From Winogradskyella arenosi (lineage in GTDB: Bacteria; Bacteroidota; Bacteroidia; Flavobacteriales; Flavobacteriaceae): a DNA stretch of 64,000 nucleotides. Under the pieces are notes generated by a model. It ran no database searches. It saw nothing but the letters and a program-made list of their open reading frames with translations, and was not told the DNA's origin. A program made the position numbers and the translations under genes. The DNA lies in NCBI RefSeq assembly GCF_003337305.1, contig NZ_QPJO01000002.1, positions 496,001 through 560,000 on the forward strand, in the 5' to 3' direction. The number at the start of each line of letters is the position of its first letter. Within the stretch, counting starts at the first letter, position 1. Shown in pieces: positions 10,115-18,989 of the stretch.

Positions 10115-10147
10115 AAAAACCGTCCTCATTTGGGGGCGGTTTTTTTA
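10115..10147 (+). terminator. Intrinsic terminator after the DUF6266 gene
   Basis: The stem ACCGTCC (10119-10125) / GGGCGGT (10134-10140), with one mismatch-tolerant position and A/T extensions on both sides, is followed by T7. It closes the accessory region. The remaining 270 bp up to the next gene are AT-rich and hold only a possible -7 box, TAATTTCG, just before 10380. Confidence 0.8.
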
Positions 10148-10419
10148 TCTTTACACCTCTCAATTTTCCTATCTTTAGTCCTTAATTAGCTATAATTCAA
10201 CACTTTTTGTTGCTTATTTGTATCTATCAACAGTTAATTAACTGATAATCAGTATCACATTACATTTTGTATTGGGAAGTAATTGTATTAATATACAAAC
10301 CATTAAAATAATTTCTGATTGTGGTAAAAGTGTAGGGATAATTAAGAAAATCCTATTGATTTTAAGTAATTTCGACGTTAGAATATTAACAACATTTAAG
10401 ATTTAAAATAATTCGCATT

Positions 10420-10992
10420 ATGCAAACTAAGTATAATTTACTAAGACAACATTTTGAAGAGTTATTTGCGTTAACAGATGACGAATGGAATTTTGTTCAA
10501 TCTCATTTTCAGTATAAAAGCCTTAAAAAACATCAGTTTTTAATTCAGGCAGGGCAAGCAGTGGATTTTGAATATTGGATTATTAAAGGCTTAGTAAAAG
10601 CGTATTCCATAGATGATAAAGGTAAAGAGCATATCCTTCAATTTGCAATGGAAAAATATTGGGTTAGCGACCATTGTGCTTTTCAACACCAAGAACCAGG
10701 GACCATTTTTGTGGATTGCCTTGAAGATTCCGAATTTTTCTGTTTGTCTTTAGAAAACAGAGAGAAAATTTGCTTAGAAGTACCTGCTGTTGCCAACTTC
10801 TTCAGAATTAAATCTAACTACGGTTATATAAATTTACAGCAAAGAATCTTGTCATTGCTTACAATGACCGCAGAAAGTAGGTATGAATACCTACTAAATA
10901 AACTACCAAAATTAATACAACGCGTTCCTAAAAAATTAATAGCTTCTTATTTAGGCGTATCCAGAGAGACTTTAAGTCGTTTTAACAGCTAA
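10420..10992 (+). CDS. Crp/Fnr family transcriptional regulator
   Basis: 190 residues. Residues about 25-120 form a cyclic-nucleotide-binding-like beta roll (KKHQFLIQAGQAVDFEYWIIKGLVKAYSID). A helix follows at about 125-150, and a short C-terminal helix-turn-helix ends in KKLIASYLGVSRETLSRF. This is the small Crp/Fnr type common in Bacteroidota; cAMP-contact residues are not evident, so the ligand is unknown. A palindrome AAAAGTGA-N6-TCACTTTT starts inside its stop codon, and related sites precede the next two transcription units, which makes it the obvious candidate regulator of the neighbouring enzymes. Confidence 0.88.
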   Translation: MQTKYNLLRQHFEELFALTDDEWNFVQSHFQYKSLKKHQFLIQAGQAVDFEYWIIKGLVKAYSIDDKGKEHILQFAMEKYWVSDHCAFQHQEPGTIFVDCLEDSEFFCLSLENREKICLEVPAVANFFRIKSNYGYINLQQRILSLLTMTAESRYEYLLNKLPKLIQRVPKKLIASYLGVSRETLSRFNS

Positions 10993-11012
10993 AAGTGACC
11001 TAAATCACTTTT
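10991..11012. promoter_or_regulatory. Crp/Fnr-type operator, AAAAGTGA-N6-TCACTTTT
   Basis: A perfect palindrome with 8-bp arms (10991-10998 and 11005-11012) and a 6-bp spacer, the arrangement bound by Crp-family dimers (core GTGA-N6-TCAC). The same core recurs at 12765-12778 upstream of the cyclase gene. It is placed between the regulator gene and the cupin promoter. Confidence 0.7.
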
Positions 11013-11023
11013 CAAAATTGATA

Positions 11024-11086
11024 TACATCACAAAAAATCCGTGATGTATGTCCTCGCACACATCTTGGTTTTCATAGAATTTTGTA
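11024..11086 (+). promoter_or_regulatory. Promoter/operator block of the cupin unit
   Basis: The inverted repeat TACATCAC (11024-11031) / GTGATGTA (11041-11048), with 9 bp between, is followed by TCCTCGCACAC, CTTG and a GAATTTTGTA box. The block at 12771-12833 has the same pieces at the same spacing, and in both cases the GTGATG starts exactly 70 bp before the start codon. It probably contains the promoter and a regulator site. Confidence 0.65.
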
Positions 11087-11110
11087 TCGAACAATTAAAT
11101 ACAATGTACT

Positions 11111-11593
11111 ATGAAAACAACAAGAACACTTTTTCTATTATTTACAGTATTTGTCATAGGTTTTAACACCTATGCGCAAGAAGACAAAAGACCATTAATG
11201 GGTAACGCCTACGGTATTATTAATATTGATGAATACGTAACGCTACTTCCTAAAAGTCACAACGGTATCATCAAAGACATTAGATTAATAGACCGCGAAC
11301 ACGCAGGTGTAAGAATCTTTAGATTGTATGATGAAGTGCCTATGCACTACCACGCAAAATCTGATGCCTACCTCTACATTTTAAATGGCAAAGCAGAATT
11401 TTATGTTGCCGATAAAGGTCCTGTTGTTGCAGGAAAAGGCGACTTACTTTTTTGGGGCAAAGGTACAGCACACGGAAACGGAAAAATTTTAGAAGGTCCG
11501 TTAGACGTACTCGTTTTTGATGCCATTGCCAGAGACCCAAGCGATGTAATCTGGGTAGACCCTTCAACCCAAAAGAAATTTTTAGGCAACTAA
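11111..11593 (+). CDS. Secreted cupin-domain protein
   Basis: 160 residues with a signal peptide (about 1-22, ending TYAQ) and a single cupin barrel: PMHYHAKSDAYLYILNGKAE carries the HxH...E metal-binding set of motif 1, and GTAHGN the His of motif 2. It should be a small periplasmic metal-binding cupin, either an enzyme or a binding protein. It lies 33 bp before the royal-jelly-like gene and probably shares its mRNA. The substrate is not deducible from sequence. Confidence 0.82.
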   Translation: MKTTRTLFLLFTVFVIGFNTYAQEDKRPLMGNAYGIINIDEYVTLLPKSHNGIIKDIRLIDREHAGVRIFRLYDEVPMHYHAKSDAYLYILNGKAEFYVADKGPVVAGKGDLLFWGKGTAHGNGKILEGPLDVLVFDAIARDPSDVIWVDPSTQKKFLGN

Positions 11594-11626
11594 TCAAATC
11601 ATATTCACTTTTTAAAAACAATAACA

Positions 11627-12724
11627 ATGAAAACTATAACAATTATAAAAACAGTCTTGTTCGCACTTGTAATGAATTTTACACTATCAGCACAAGCACA
11701 ATTAGAAACTATAGCAACATTTCCAGAATCTAGACCAGGAAATATAACCGTCTCTAACGACGGAAGAATATTTGTAACAATGAGCGCCTTAAGTGCTTCA
11801 AAATATATGGTGAAAGAAATTTTGCCCAATGGAGAAGCTATTCCGTTTGGTGATAAAGAATGGATTGTAAAACCCGAAAAAGGAAGCATAAAAGGTATCA
11901 ATTCAACTATCGGAATACAAGCCGATGCTAACGGAATACTTTGGGTGTTGGATATGGGTAATGTGAAACAAAATCAGGTTCCAAAATTGGTGGGTTTTGA
12001 TTTGGTAACCGGTAATGTAACAAAGGTTTTTCCTATTCCGAATACGGTATTGTCAACAAAACCTTTTTTACAAGATTTTGTGATTGATGTAAAAAACAAC
12101 ACTGCTGTAATTGCAGATATGACCGATGCTTTAAATCCGCCAATTGCACCTGCTTTTGTCGTGATTAACTTAGAAACAGGTTATATAAGACGAGTTCTGG
12201 AAGGGAATGCTTCATTTTTGTCGGCAGATGAACCAGTGAAAATTCACGGTAGATTGGTTTCCCACAAAAGAAAAGACGGTACTACCATTCAACCAAGATA
12301 CCCATTAAATCCAATTTCTATAGATGACAAAAACAATTTCATCTACTATGGTGCAATGGGGAATACCAAAATTTACCGTATTCCATCTGCTTTATTAGCG
12401 GATGAAAGTAAGCAAGATAGCGACCTGAATAAGTATATCGAGTTTTATGCCAACAAACCAAAATCTGACGGATTTAAAGTGGGTGTAAACGGTAAAGTAT
12501 ATGTCACCGATGTTGAAAATTCAGCTATTGTAGAAAGTACGCCTTCGGGAATGAAAACCATTGCACAATCTAAAAAAGACCTGTCTTGGCCCGATGGTGT
12601 TGCCATACACGGAAACTACTTGTATATCGTAGCAAATCAGCTTCATAATCTGCCTTTATTAAATGAAGGAAAAGATGCCAGTAAACCACCTTACTTGGTG
12701 CTAAAAATGAAGCTTCAAGATTAA
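11627..12724 (+). CDS. Major royal jelly / Yellow-like beta-propeller protein
   Basis: 365 residues with a signal peptide ending near SAQAQ (about 1-24), then a propeller-type protein with MRJP/Yellow features: FPESRPGNITVSNDGRIFV, DANGILWVLDMG, FLQDFVIDVKNNTAVIAD, KIHGRLVSHKR, and a terminal LSWPDGVAIHGNYLYIVANQ blade. Bacterial members are annotated as L-dopachrome-tautomerase-related or SMP-30-like proteins; the activity is unproven. It is cotranscribed with the cupin gene and is probably periplasmic. Confidence 0.85.
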   Translation: MKTITIIKTVLFALVMNFTLSAQAQLETIATFPESRPGNITVSNDGRIFVTMSALSASKYMVKEILPNGEAIPFGDKEWIVKPEKGSIKGINSTIGIQADANGILWVLDMGNVKQNQVPKLVGFDLVTGNVTKVFPIPNTVLSTKPFLQDFVIDVKNNTAVIADMTDALNPPIAPAFVVINLETGYIRRVLEGNASFLSADEPVKIHGRLVSHKRKDGTTIQPRYPLNPISIDDKNNFIYYGAMGNTKIYRIPSALLADESKQDSDLNKYIEFYANKPKSDGFKVGVNGKVYVTDVENSAIVESTPSGMKTIAQSKKDLSWPDGVAIHGNYLYIVANQLHNLPLLNEGKDASKPPYLVLKMKLQD

Positions 12725-12737
12725 ATAAAATTAAAAG

Positions 12738-12833
12738 TAAAGTGATGTATGAGCAGTATTAAATGTGACATACATCACTTTAAAATGGTGATGTTCATCC
12801 TCGCACACCCCTTGCATTAATCGGAAATTTGTA
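12738..12833 (+). promoter_or_regulatory. Operator and promoter block of the cyclase-MFS-AKR unit
   Basis: Perfect 13-bp inverted arms TAAAGTGATGTAT (12738-12750) and ATACATCACTTTA (12770-12782). A GTGA-N6-TCAC core lies at 12765-12778. A second inverted pair ACATCAC-N9-GTGATGT (12772-12794) is followed by TCCTCGCACAC, CTTG and GAAATTTGTA. The last block matches that of the cupin unit in spacing and in its 70-bp distance to the ATG. Confidence 0.68.
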
Positions 12834-12857
12834 CAAGAAATTTAAAAACATATTAAA

Positions 12858-13796
12858 ATGAAAACAATAGTAAATACATTAAAAACAATGGCATTGGCAG
12901 TTATATTTTTTACTGCTTTAACTTCAAACGCACAACAAGTACCAACGTCACCTTATGGAGCAGACGATGAAATTGGTGCACTAAACCTTTTAAATGAAGA
13001 AACGGTTTTAGATGCCATAAAATTGGTTAAAAAAGGAAAAGTATACCGCTTAGGAATGGTGGTAAATGCAAAAACTGCAGCTTTCCGTCACAGATACTTT
13101 CATATTGAAACTTTACAACCAGAAACTGCTGCTGCAGGTTCTAACAAATTCACTTATGTAGATGACCAATTAATTGGTTGGACAGGTGTTGGCTCTCAAA
13201 TAAATGGATTGGCACACTACGGTCGAGACAATGTGCACTACAACGGACACAAAGTAGAAGATTTTTTAACCGTTTCTGGTGTAAAAAAATTAGGGTTAGA
13301 AAAATTACCTCCAATTGTAACTAGAGGTATTGTGCTAGATATGCGCTCTTACTACAATCAAGATATTGTAAAAAAAGGCACTGTTTTTACAGTAGAAGAC
13401 ATTGAAAAAGTAGCCAAAAAACAAGGCATTGAAATCCGTAAAGGTGATGTGGTTTTGTTTTATACAGGATGGACAAAATTAATGGGTAAAGATGACAAAC
13501 GTTATCTAGCTGGCGGACCTGGTATTGGTACTGAAGCTGCACATTATTTAGGTAAAAAAGGAATTGTAGCAGCAGGTGCAGATAACTGGTCTTTTGAAGC
13601 TGTACCACACGAAAACAGCGAACTTTCTTTCCCTGTAAATCAAATGATGGCAACCGAATACGGTGTGCAAGTATTGGAAAACATTCTTGTAGATGAGTTG
13701 GTAGAAGATAAAGCTTGGGAATTCCTTTTTGTATTAGGTCACCCTTTATATGAAGGCTCTACGCAAGTACAAATAAACCCTGTTGCCATTAAATAA
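12858..13796 (+). CDS. Cyclase family protein (KynB-like metal hydrolase fold), secreted
   Basis: 312 residues with a signal peptide (about 1-25, ending SNAQ). The cyclase-family (PF04199) features are YGADDEIGALNLLNEETV, the metal-site region GSQINGLAHYGRDN, RGIVLDMRSY, KGDVVLFYTGWTK and GADNWSFEAVP. Relatives hydrolyse formylkynurenine or cyclic amides/esters using a metal. It is the first gene of the unit, 20 bp before the MFS exporter gene. The substrate is unknown; periplasmic or extracytoplasmic location is inferred from the signal peptide. Confidence 0.85.
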   Translation: MKTIVNTLKTMALAVIFFTALTSNAQQVPTSPYGADDEIGALNLLNEETVLDAIKLVKKGKVYRLGMVVNAKTAAFRHRYFHIETLQPETAAAGSNKFTYVDDQLIGWTGVGSQINGLAHYGRDNVHYNGHKVEDFLTVSGVKKLGLEKLPPIVTRGIVLDMRSYYNQDIVKKGTVFTVEDIEKVAKKQGIEIRKGDVVLFYTGWTKLMGKDDKRYLAGGPGIGTEAAHYLGKKGIVAAGADNWSFEAVPHENSELSFPVNQMMATEYGVQVLENILVDELVEDKAWEFLFVLGHPLYEGSTQVQINPVAIK

Positions 13797-13816
13797 CAAA
13801 AAAACAATTAGAAATT

Positions 13817-15025
13817 ATGGAAACATCAACAATACATAGAGATACTACGGTAGCTAAAAAGAAGAGTCTACCAGCCGCATTATGGGCATTGACCATTAGT
13901 GCATTTGCCATAGGAACAACGGAATTTGTAATTGTAGGTTTATTATCTACGGTTGCAAGTGACCTGGGCACATCACTAACATCAGCAGGATTATTAGTTA
14001 GTCTGTACGCAATTGGTGTTGCCATTGGTGCACCCATATTAACTGCCTTAACAGGTAAAATTCCTAGAAAACAATTATTAATGGGTATTATGGTGCTTTT
14101 CATCATTGGCAACGGATTGGCAGCTATCTCACCAAGTTTTGAGTTGTTGCTATTATCAAGAGTGGTAACAGGTTTTGCACACGGTGTATTTTTCTCTATC
14201 GGTTCTACTATTGCTGCAAGTTTAGTCCCTAAAGATAAAAGAGCAACAGCCATTTCTATAATGTTTGCAGGTCTTACTGTGGCTATTGTAACCGGTGTGC
14301 CTTTAGGAACATACATAGGTCAGAATTTTGGATGGAGAGCTACTTTTATTGGTGTAGCTATTTTAGGGGCAATTGGAGCAATAGCTAGTTTAGCTTTGGT
14401 TCCTAAAAACATCAAACAATCTAAACCATTACGTCTTATTGACCAATTAAAAGTGATTAAGAATCCGTCTATTTTATTGGTGTTAGCCATTACTGCATTT
14501 GGTTATGGTGGTACGTTTGTAACTTTTACTTATCTAACACCGTTATTAGAAGAGGTTACTGGTTTTTCTTCAGATATGACTAGTATATTTCTATTAATTT
14601 ATGGTATCGCCATCGCGATTGGGAATATCATTGGTGGTAAAGTCTCTAACAACAAACCAGGAAAAGCCTTATTAGTAATGTTTGCGTTACAAGCCATAGT
14701 ATTGTTTGTTTTATACTTCGCAGCTTCTAGCCAAATTTTTGCAATAATAACCTTATTTTTTATGGGAATACTTGCTTTTTCAAACGTGCCAGCATTACAA
14801 TTATACGTGGTGAAAATGGCTGAAAAATACTTACCAGGAACCGAAGACGTAGCATCTGCTTTAAACATTGCAGCTTTTAATGTCGGTATTGCTATTGGTG
14901 CTTATGTAGGCGGAATGGTTGTGGAATCTGATTTAGGTATTGAAGCAACACCTTGGGTAGGTGGTATTCTAGTAATTGTGGGATTCTTGTTAACCTTAGT
15001 TTTATTCAAAAAAGAAAAAATATAA
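13817..15025 (+). CDS. MFS transporter, DHA1 family (AraJ/YdhP-like efflux)
   Basis: 402 residues, about 12 membrane spans after a short cytoplasmic N-terminus. The start ALTISAFAIGTTEFVIVGLL is typical of AraJ-like drug/sugar exporters, followed by GKIPRKQLL (motif A position) and LSRVVTGFAHGVFF. It is 3 bp from the aldo/keto reductase gene, so the two are translated together. Its place in this unit suggests export of the compound made or detoxified by the neighbouring enzymes. Confidence 0.9.
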   Translation: METSTIHRDTTVAKKKSLPAALWALTISAFAIGTTEFVIVGLLSTVASDLGTSLTSAGLLVSLYAIGVAIGAPILTALTGKIPRKQLLMGIMVLFIIGNGLAAISPSFELLLLSRVVTGFAHGVFFSIGSTIAASLVPKDKRATAISIMFAGLTVAIVTGVPLGTYIGQNFGWRATFIGVAILGAIGAIASLALVPKNIKQSKPLRLIDQLKVIKNPSILLVLAITAFGYGGTFVTFTYLTPLLEEVTGFSSDMTSIFLLIYGIAIAIGNIIGGKVSNNKPGKALLVMFALQAIVLFVLYFAASSQIFAIITLFFMGILAFSNVPALQLYVVKMAEKYLPGTEDVASALNIAAFNVGIAIGAYVGGMVVESDLGIEATPWVGGILVIVGFLLTLVLFKKEKI

Positions 15026-15028
15026 ATA

Positions 15029-15967
15029 ATGACTGCATTAAAATTTAGAAATAACGACGAAATGCCAATTTTAGGTTTAGGAACGTTTCGTTCTGAACCA
15101 AATGAAGTGTACAATGCTGTACTTTCGGCTATTAAAATAGGATACAGACATATTGATTGTGCTGCGGCATACGGTAACGAAAAAGAAGTTGGTAATGCCA
15201 TTGCTGAAGCAATTAAACAAGGTTTGGTTACTAGAGAAGATTTATGGGTGACTTCCAAATTATGGAATGCTTCTCACGGTGAGGAGAATGTGATTCCTGC
15301 ACTGAACCAGACTTTAGAAGATTTACAACTAGAGTATCTAGACCTATATCTTATCCACTGGCCAGTAGCTTTAAAAAAAGGAACAGAAATGCCAGAAAAA
15401 GCATCCGATTTTATTCCGCTTTCAGAAGTACCATTAACCAATACTTGGAAAGGGATGGAAGCTGCTTTAGAGCAAGGTCTTACAAAGCATATTGGCGTGA
15501 GTAATTTCAATGAAAATCAGCTTAAAGAAATAATGGCGAGTGCAGTTCATAAACCAGAGATGAATCAAGTAGAAATGCATCCGTTTTTACAGCAGAAAGA
15601 ATTAAAAGCATTATGCTCGCATTTTGATATGCATATAACAGCATATGCACCATTGGGTTCGCTTGTAGATGAAAATTCCAAACTACGTTTGTTGGAAAAT
15701 GACACAATAAAAACCATTGCCAACGCAAGACATATGTCGCCTGCACAAGTAGCATTGGCATATACAATGCAACGAGGCATTGCAGTAATTCCTAAATCTA
15801 TTAATGAAGCACGATTACTTCAGAACCTAGAGACGTTAAACCATACGCTTACAGAAGAAGATATGGCTTTGCTGAAGGATTTAGATAAAGGACACCGTTT
15901 TATAGATGGTAAATTTTGGGAAGTTGAAAACGGACCCTACACTGCAGATAGTATCTGGAATGCTTAA
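15029..15967 (+). CDS. Aldo/keto reductase
   Basis: 312 residues forming a complete AKR TIM barrel. GYRHIDCAAAYGNEKEVG carries the catalytic Asp and Tyr, VTSKLWN the Lys, and YLDLYLIHWP the His of the tetrad. GVSNFNENQL and VIPKSINEARL form the substrate and NADPH-binding regions. There is no signal peptide, so it is a cytoplasmic NADPH-dependent carbonyl reductase. It follows the MFS gene by 3 bp and lies before a hairpin that may end or process the transcript. Confidence 0.93.
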   Translation: MTALKFRNNDEMPILGLGTFRSEPNEVYNAVLSAIKIGYRHIDCAAAYGNEKEVGNAIAEAIKQGLVTREDLWVTSKLWNASHGEENVIPALNQTLEDLQLEYLDLYLIHWPVALKKGTEMPEKASDFIPLSEVPLTNTWKGMEAALEQGLTKHIGVSNFNENQLKEIMASAVHKPEMNQVEMHPFLQQKELKALCSHFDMHITAYAPLGSLVDENSKLRLLENDTIKTIANARHMSPAQVALAYTMQRGIAVIPKSINEARLLQNLETLNHTLTEEDMALLKDLDKGHRFIDGKFWEVENGPYTADSIWNA

Positions 15968-15975
15968 TCACATTG

Positions 15976-16007
15976 TTCATCAGGTGTCTTAACGGATACC
16001 TGATGAA
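15976..16007. terminator. Hairpin between the AKR and LLM genes
   Basis: Perfect 10-bp stem TTCATCAGGT (15976-15985) / ACCTGATGAA (15998-16007) with a 12-nt loop. Only a short T-run follows, so it may be a weak terminator or an mRNA processing/stability site rather than a full stop. Confidence 0.55.
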
Positions 16008-16025
16008 TTTAAACACACACACACT

Positions 16026-16991
16026 ATGAATCCATTTGATAAACTATACAAGCCAGGTAAAATGACACTTGGTATAGAGTTTCCTTTAGATAACGATTGG
16101 TCATCAGAAGGTAACCGTAAACGTTTGGAAGACAACAGACCTTTTGGCGTGCCAGACATTTCTAACCATTTAACATTGGCTCAACAAATTGATGAAGCAG
16201 GTTTTGCTGCTTTATGGATGCGTGATGTTCCTGTGTACGACCCAAATTTTGGTGATGGTGCGCAATTGTTTGACACCTTACCATATTTGGGTTATTTAGC
16301 TGCCGCTACCAAAAACGTTTTGTTGGGTACGGCAGCAATAGTATTGCCATTGCAACAGCCTATAAAATTAGCAAAAGCTGCTGCTACCATAGAAAATTTA
16401 AGTGATGGCAGACTTTTGTTAGGTATGGGATTGGGAGACCGACCTGTGGAGTTCCCAATGTACAATATCGACTATAAAAAAAGACCTGAAATCTTTAGAA
16501 ACAATCTTGATATTATTAAAGAAGCTTGGAAAACGAATAGTAATTTAAAATCTAAATACGATTTTTTAACTAGTGGTATAGAAGTTTATCCAAAACCTAA
16601 AAAAGACATTCCACTTGTAGTAGCTGGTCATTCCGGCCAAAGTATTAATTGGATTGCCAAAAACGCACAAGCTTGGTTTAATTACCCAAGACCTGTTCCC
16701 GAAACTTTAGAAACCAGAAAATACTGGTGTAATGCTTTGTATGATGAAGACCAAGCAGCAAAACCTTATATTTCGGCTATACATTTAAACCTATCTAAAG
16801 ACGACAATGCGACTTTTAAACCACAACGTTTTGGTGGTACAATAGGTATCAACCATCTTACGGAATATTTAAAGTCATATGAAAATGTAGGAGTCAACCA
16901 TATGGCTATCAACCTCAGAAAATCTGAAACACCAGTTAGTGAAGCAATAAATAAAATTAAAGAAATTGTTTTGCCAGAATTCGACACTTAA
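16026..16991 (+). CDS. LLM-class flavin-dependent oxidoreductase (luciferase-like)
   Basis: 321 residues with a luciferase-like TIM barrel: GFAALWMRDVPVYDP, LLGTAAIVLPLQQPIKLAKAAATIENLSDGR and LGMGLGDRPVEF. It resembles the bacterial group annotated as luciferase-type oxidoreductase, BA3436 family (recalled, not checked). These enzymes use FMNH2 or F420-type flavin for monooxygenation or oxidoreduction. It is the last gene of the Crp-linked set, 58 bp after the AKR gene with a hairpin in between, so it may have reduced or separate expression. Confidence 0.85.
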   Translation: MNPFDKLYKPGKMTLGIEFPLDNDWSSEGNRKRLEDNRPFGVPDISNHLTLAQQIDEAGFAALWMRDVPVYDPNFGDGAQLFDTLPYLGYLAAATKNVLLGTAAIVLPLQQPIKLAKAAATIENLSDGRLLLGMGLGDRPVEFPMYNIDYKKRPEIFRNNLDIIKEAWKTNSNLKSKYDFLTSGIEVYPKPKKDIPLVVAGHSGQSINWIAKNAQAWFNYPRPVPETLETRKYWCNALYDEDQAAKPYISAIHLNLSKDDNATFKPQRFGGTIGINHLTEYLKSYENVGVNHMAINLRKSETPVSEAINKIKEIVLPEFDT

Positions 16992-17243
16992 AATAATTCA
17001 TCTATTGTTTTTTATGCTATTTTTATCTTTATTTAAATAAAAATGATGCCTATTTGTTGCCCAAATGTATTAGCACCAATAAACATAAGGCTAGTTATAT
17101 ATTGTATTGGAAAGTAGTGGTTTTGGAAGCAAACAACCTTCCCATAACCTAAAATTACAAGTTCACATAATTTTCTAGATTTAAGAATCCGTGTCTTTTG
17201 TTTCTTAAAAATTATTTACATTTAGCAAAAAAGCTAAGATTAT

Positions 17244-18878
17244 ATGCCCAAAGCGTTTCGTGTCTATTTAAGCTGTATAGCTTTAGTTCTATCTCTTTCC
17301 CTGTTTTCACAGGCCGAAACACCTGAGATTTTAGATCAGCAAATTGATACGGGGATTGAGCTTATGTTTCAGAAAAAGCATTCAAAATCCATTGAGTTAC
17401 TTTTATCATTAGAGTCTATTGCGAAGAAAAATCAGTGGTATGAGCAAGTTTTTCGATCTACACTAAATATTGGAGCTAATTATTATTTGTTATCAGATTA
17501 TGGTGAGGCCGTTATATTTTATTTACAGGCTTATGAAGTGGCTATAGAACATTTAGGACCACGCCAAGAAATGACGGTGCTTAATAATATTGGTATTTTA
17601 TATTTTAAGGAGCTTGAAAACGAACAGGCTAAACATTATTTTCAGAAGGCTTACCAAAAGGCAAAGGCTATTAAGGATCGCGTAAAAGTGGGGTACTATG
17701 CCGTGAATTTGGCTTTGGTGTCTAATAAAATGAAGCAGCTCGATTCAGCTCAAAGCTATATTGAAGAAGCCTTACCTTTATTAAAGGAAGACCCTACAGT
17801 GTTCATTCAAGCTAAAATGGCACAGTCGGAGATGTTCTTACTGAAAAAGGAATTTGCTACTGCAGAAAAAATAGCCTTAAGCTTATTGCCGCAACTTCAA
17901 GACGTATCGCAAGTAGAAAATAAAGTCTTTGTCTATTTAATTTTAGCGGATATCCATGAAAATCAGAACCATTTATCTCAAGCGCTTTCCTATGGTATTA
18001 AAGCCAGAAATTTAAATGCTAGCATGGAAAACCGCTCTGAGGTGTATGCGTATTTGTCAGACTTGTATGGCAAAATGGGTGTATTAGAGAAAGCTTTGGT
18101 TTATAAAGATTCAGTGATAATAGCTTCAGATTCACTGACCCTAATGCGAAATAGAAAGTTGTTCGAAAATGAAAAGGTCAAATTTCAAATTCAAAATTAT
18201 AAGCACGAGTTGTCAGAAAGCAAGGAAATTATGCGTCAGGAACGTCGGTTTTTATATAGTATAATCGGAATTTCTTTATTATTGATTGCCTTTATCCTTT
18301 GGGTTTTAAGAAGCAATTCAATAAAACATAAACAGCGCAAAACAATTGTGGACTTAGAGTTGGCCAAGGAAAAAAGTGACTATTTACTCATTGAAAAGCA
18401 GCTGAGAGAACAAGAAACTTTAGCCCTTTTAGAACAAGAGCGCCTTAAAAACGAATTGGAAACAAAAAACAGGAAACTCACAGCTAAGGCCTTATACCTC
18501 TCAAGCAAAAATAGTTTAATAGAAGAGGTGATTAAATCCTTATCGAAACATAAGGAAATATCTGAAAACCCAGAGTTGAAAAAACAGATAAGAGAATTAA
18601 AAAAACATCTTAAAACAGACACGCAATGGGATAGCTTTTTCACCCATTTTGAGGAAGTTAATCCAGGGTTTTTAGACCGATTAAGACAAAAACATGATAC
18701 GCTTACCCCAAGTGATATTCGATTTGTCACTTATTTATATATGAATTTAACAAATAAGGAAATTGCTTCGCTTTTAAACATTACACCGCAGTCTTGTAGG
18801 AAGCGTAAAGAGCGTATTTCTAATAAGTTAAATGTTTCTGAGGACACAACACTTCACACCTATTTATCTAAGATTTAA
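17244..18878 (+). CDS. TPR-repeat membrane protein with C-terminal LuxR-like HTH
   Basis: 544 residues: signal peptide (about 1-24), TPR repeats (about 30-300; NNIGILYFKELENEQAKHYFQKAY is one unit), one membrane span (about 335-355, IIGISLLLIAFILWVL), a coiled coil (about 360-440), and a C-terminal helix-turn-helix (LTPSDIRFVTYLYMNLTNKEIASLLNITPQSCRKRKERI). This is a common Bacteroidota one-component sensor: periplasmic TPRs and a cytoplasmic DNA-binding end. It lies next to a T9SS propeller gene whose upstream region carries repeated TGTCACG sites, a possible target. Confidence 0.85.
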   Translation: MPKAFRVYLSCIALVLSLSLFSQAETPEILDQQIDTGIELMFQKKHSKSIELLLSLESIAKKNQWYEQVFRSTLNIGANYYLLSDYGEAVIFYLQAYEVAIEHLGPRQEMTVLNNIGILYFKELENEQAKHYFQKAYQKAKAIKDRVKVGYYAVNLALVSNKMKQLDSAQSYIEEALPLLKEDPTVFIQAKMAQSEMFLLKKEFATAEKIALSLLPQLQDVSQVENKVFVYLILADIHENQNHLSQALSYGIKARNLNASMENRSEVYAYLSDLYGKMGVLEKALVYKDSVIIASDSLTLMRNRKLFENEKVKFQIQNYKHELSESKEIMRQERRFLYSIIGISLLLIAFILWVLRSNSIKHKQRKTIVDLELAKEKSDYLLIEKQLREQETLALLEQERLKNELETKNRKLTAKALYLSSKNSLIEEVIKSLSKHKEISENPELKKQIRELKKHLKTDTQWDSFFTHFEEVNPGFLDRLRQKHDTLTPSDIRFVTYLYMNLTNKEIASLLNITPQSCRKRKERISNKLNVSEDTTLHTYLSKI

Positions 18879-18884
18879 TAAGGA

Positions 18885-18960
18885 TGTCACGCTAAAAGCC
18901 TATCGATGTCACGGAATGTCACGCTTTAAATTGGCCTCTTATGCTGTGATGGCTCTATAT
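18885..18960 (+). promoter_or_regulatory. Triple TGTCACG repeat and promoter of the T9SS propeller gene
   Basis: Direct repeats TGTCACG at 18885-18891, 18907-18913 and 18917-18923 (starts 22 and 10 bp apart), followed by a -7-like TATATTTA at about 18953-18960. The repeats are upstream of the propeller gene and directly after the HTH sensor gene; they look like binding sites of a regulator. Confidence 0.45.
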
Positions 18961-18989
18961 TTAGCACCCTAAACTAAATTAAAGATACC

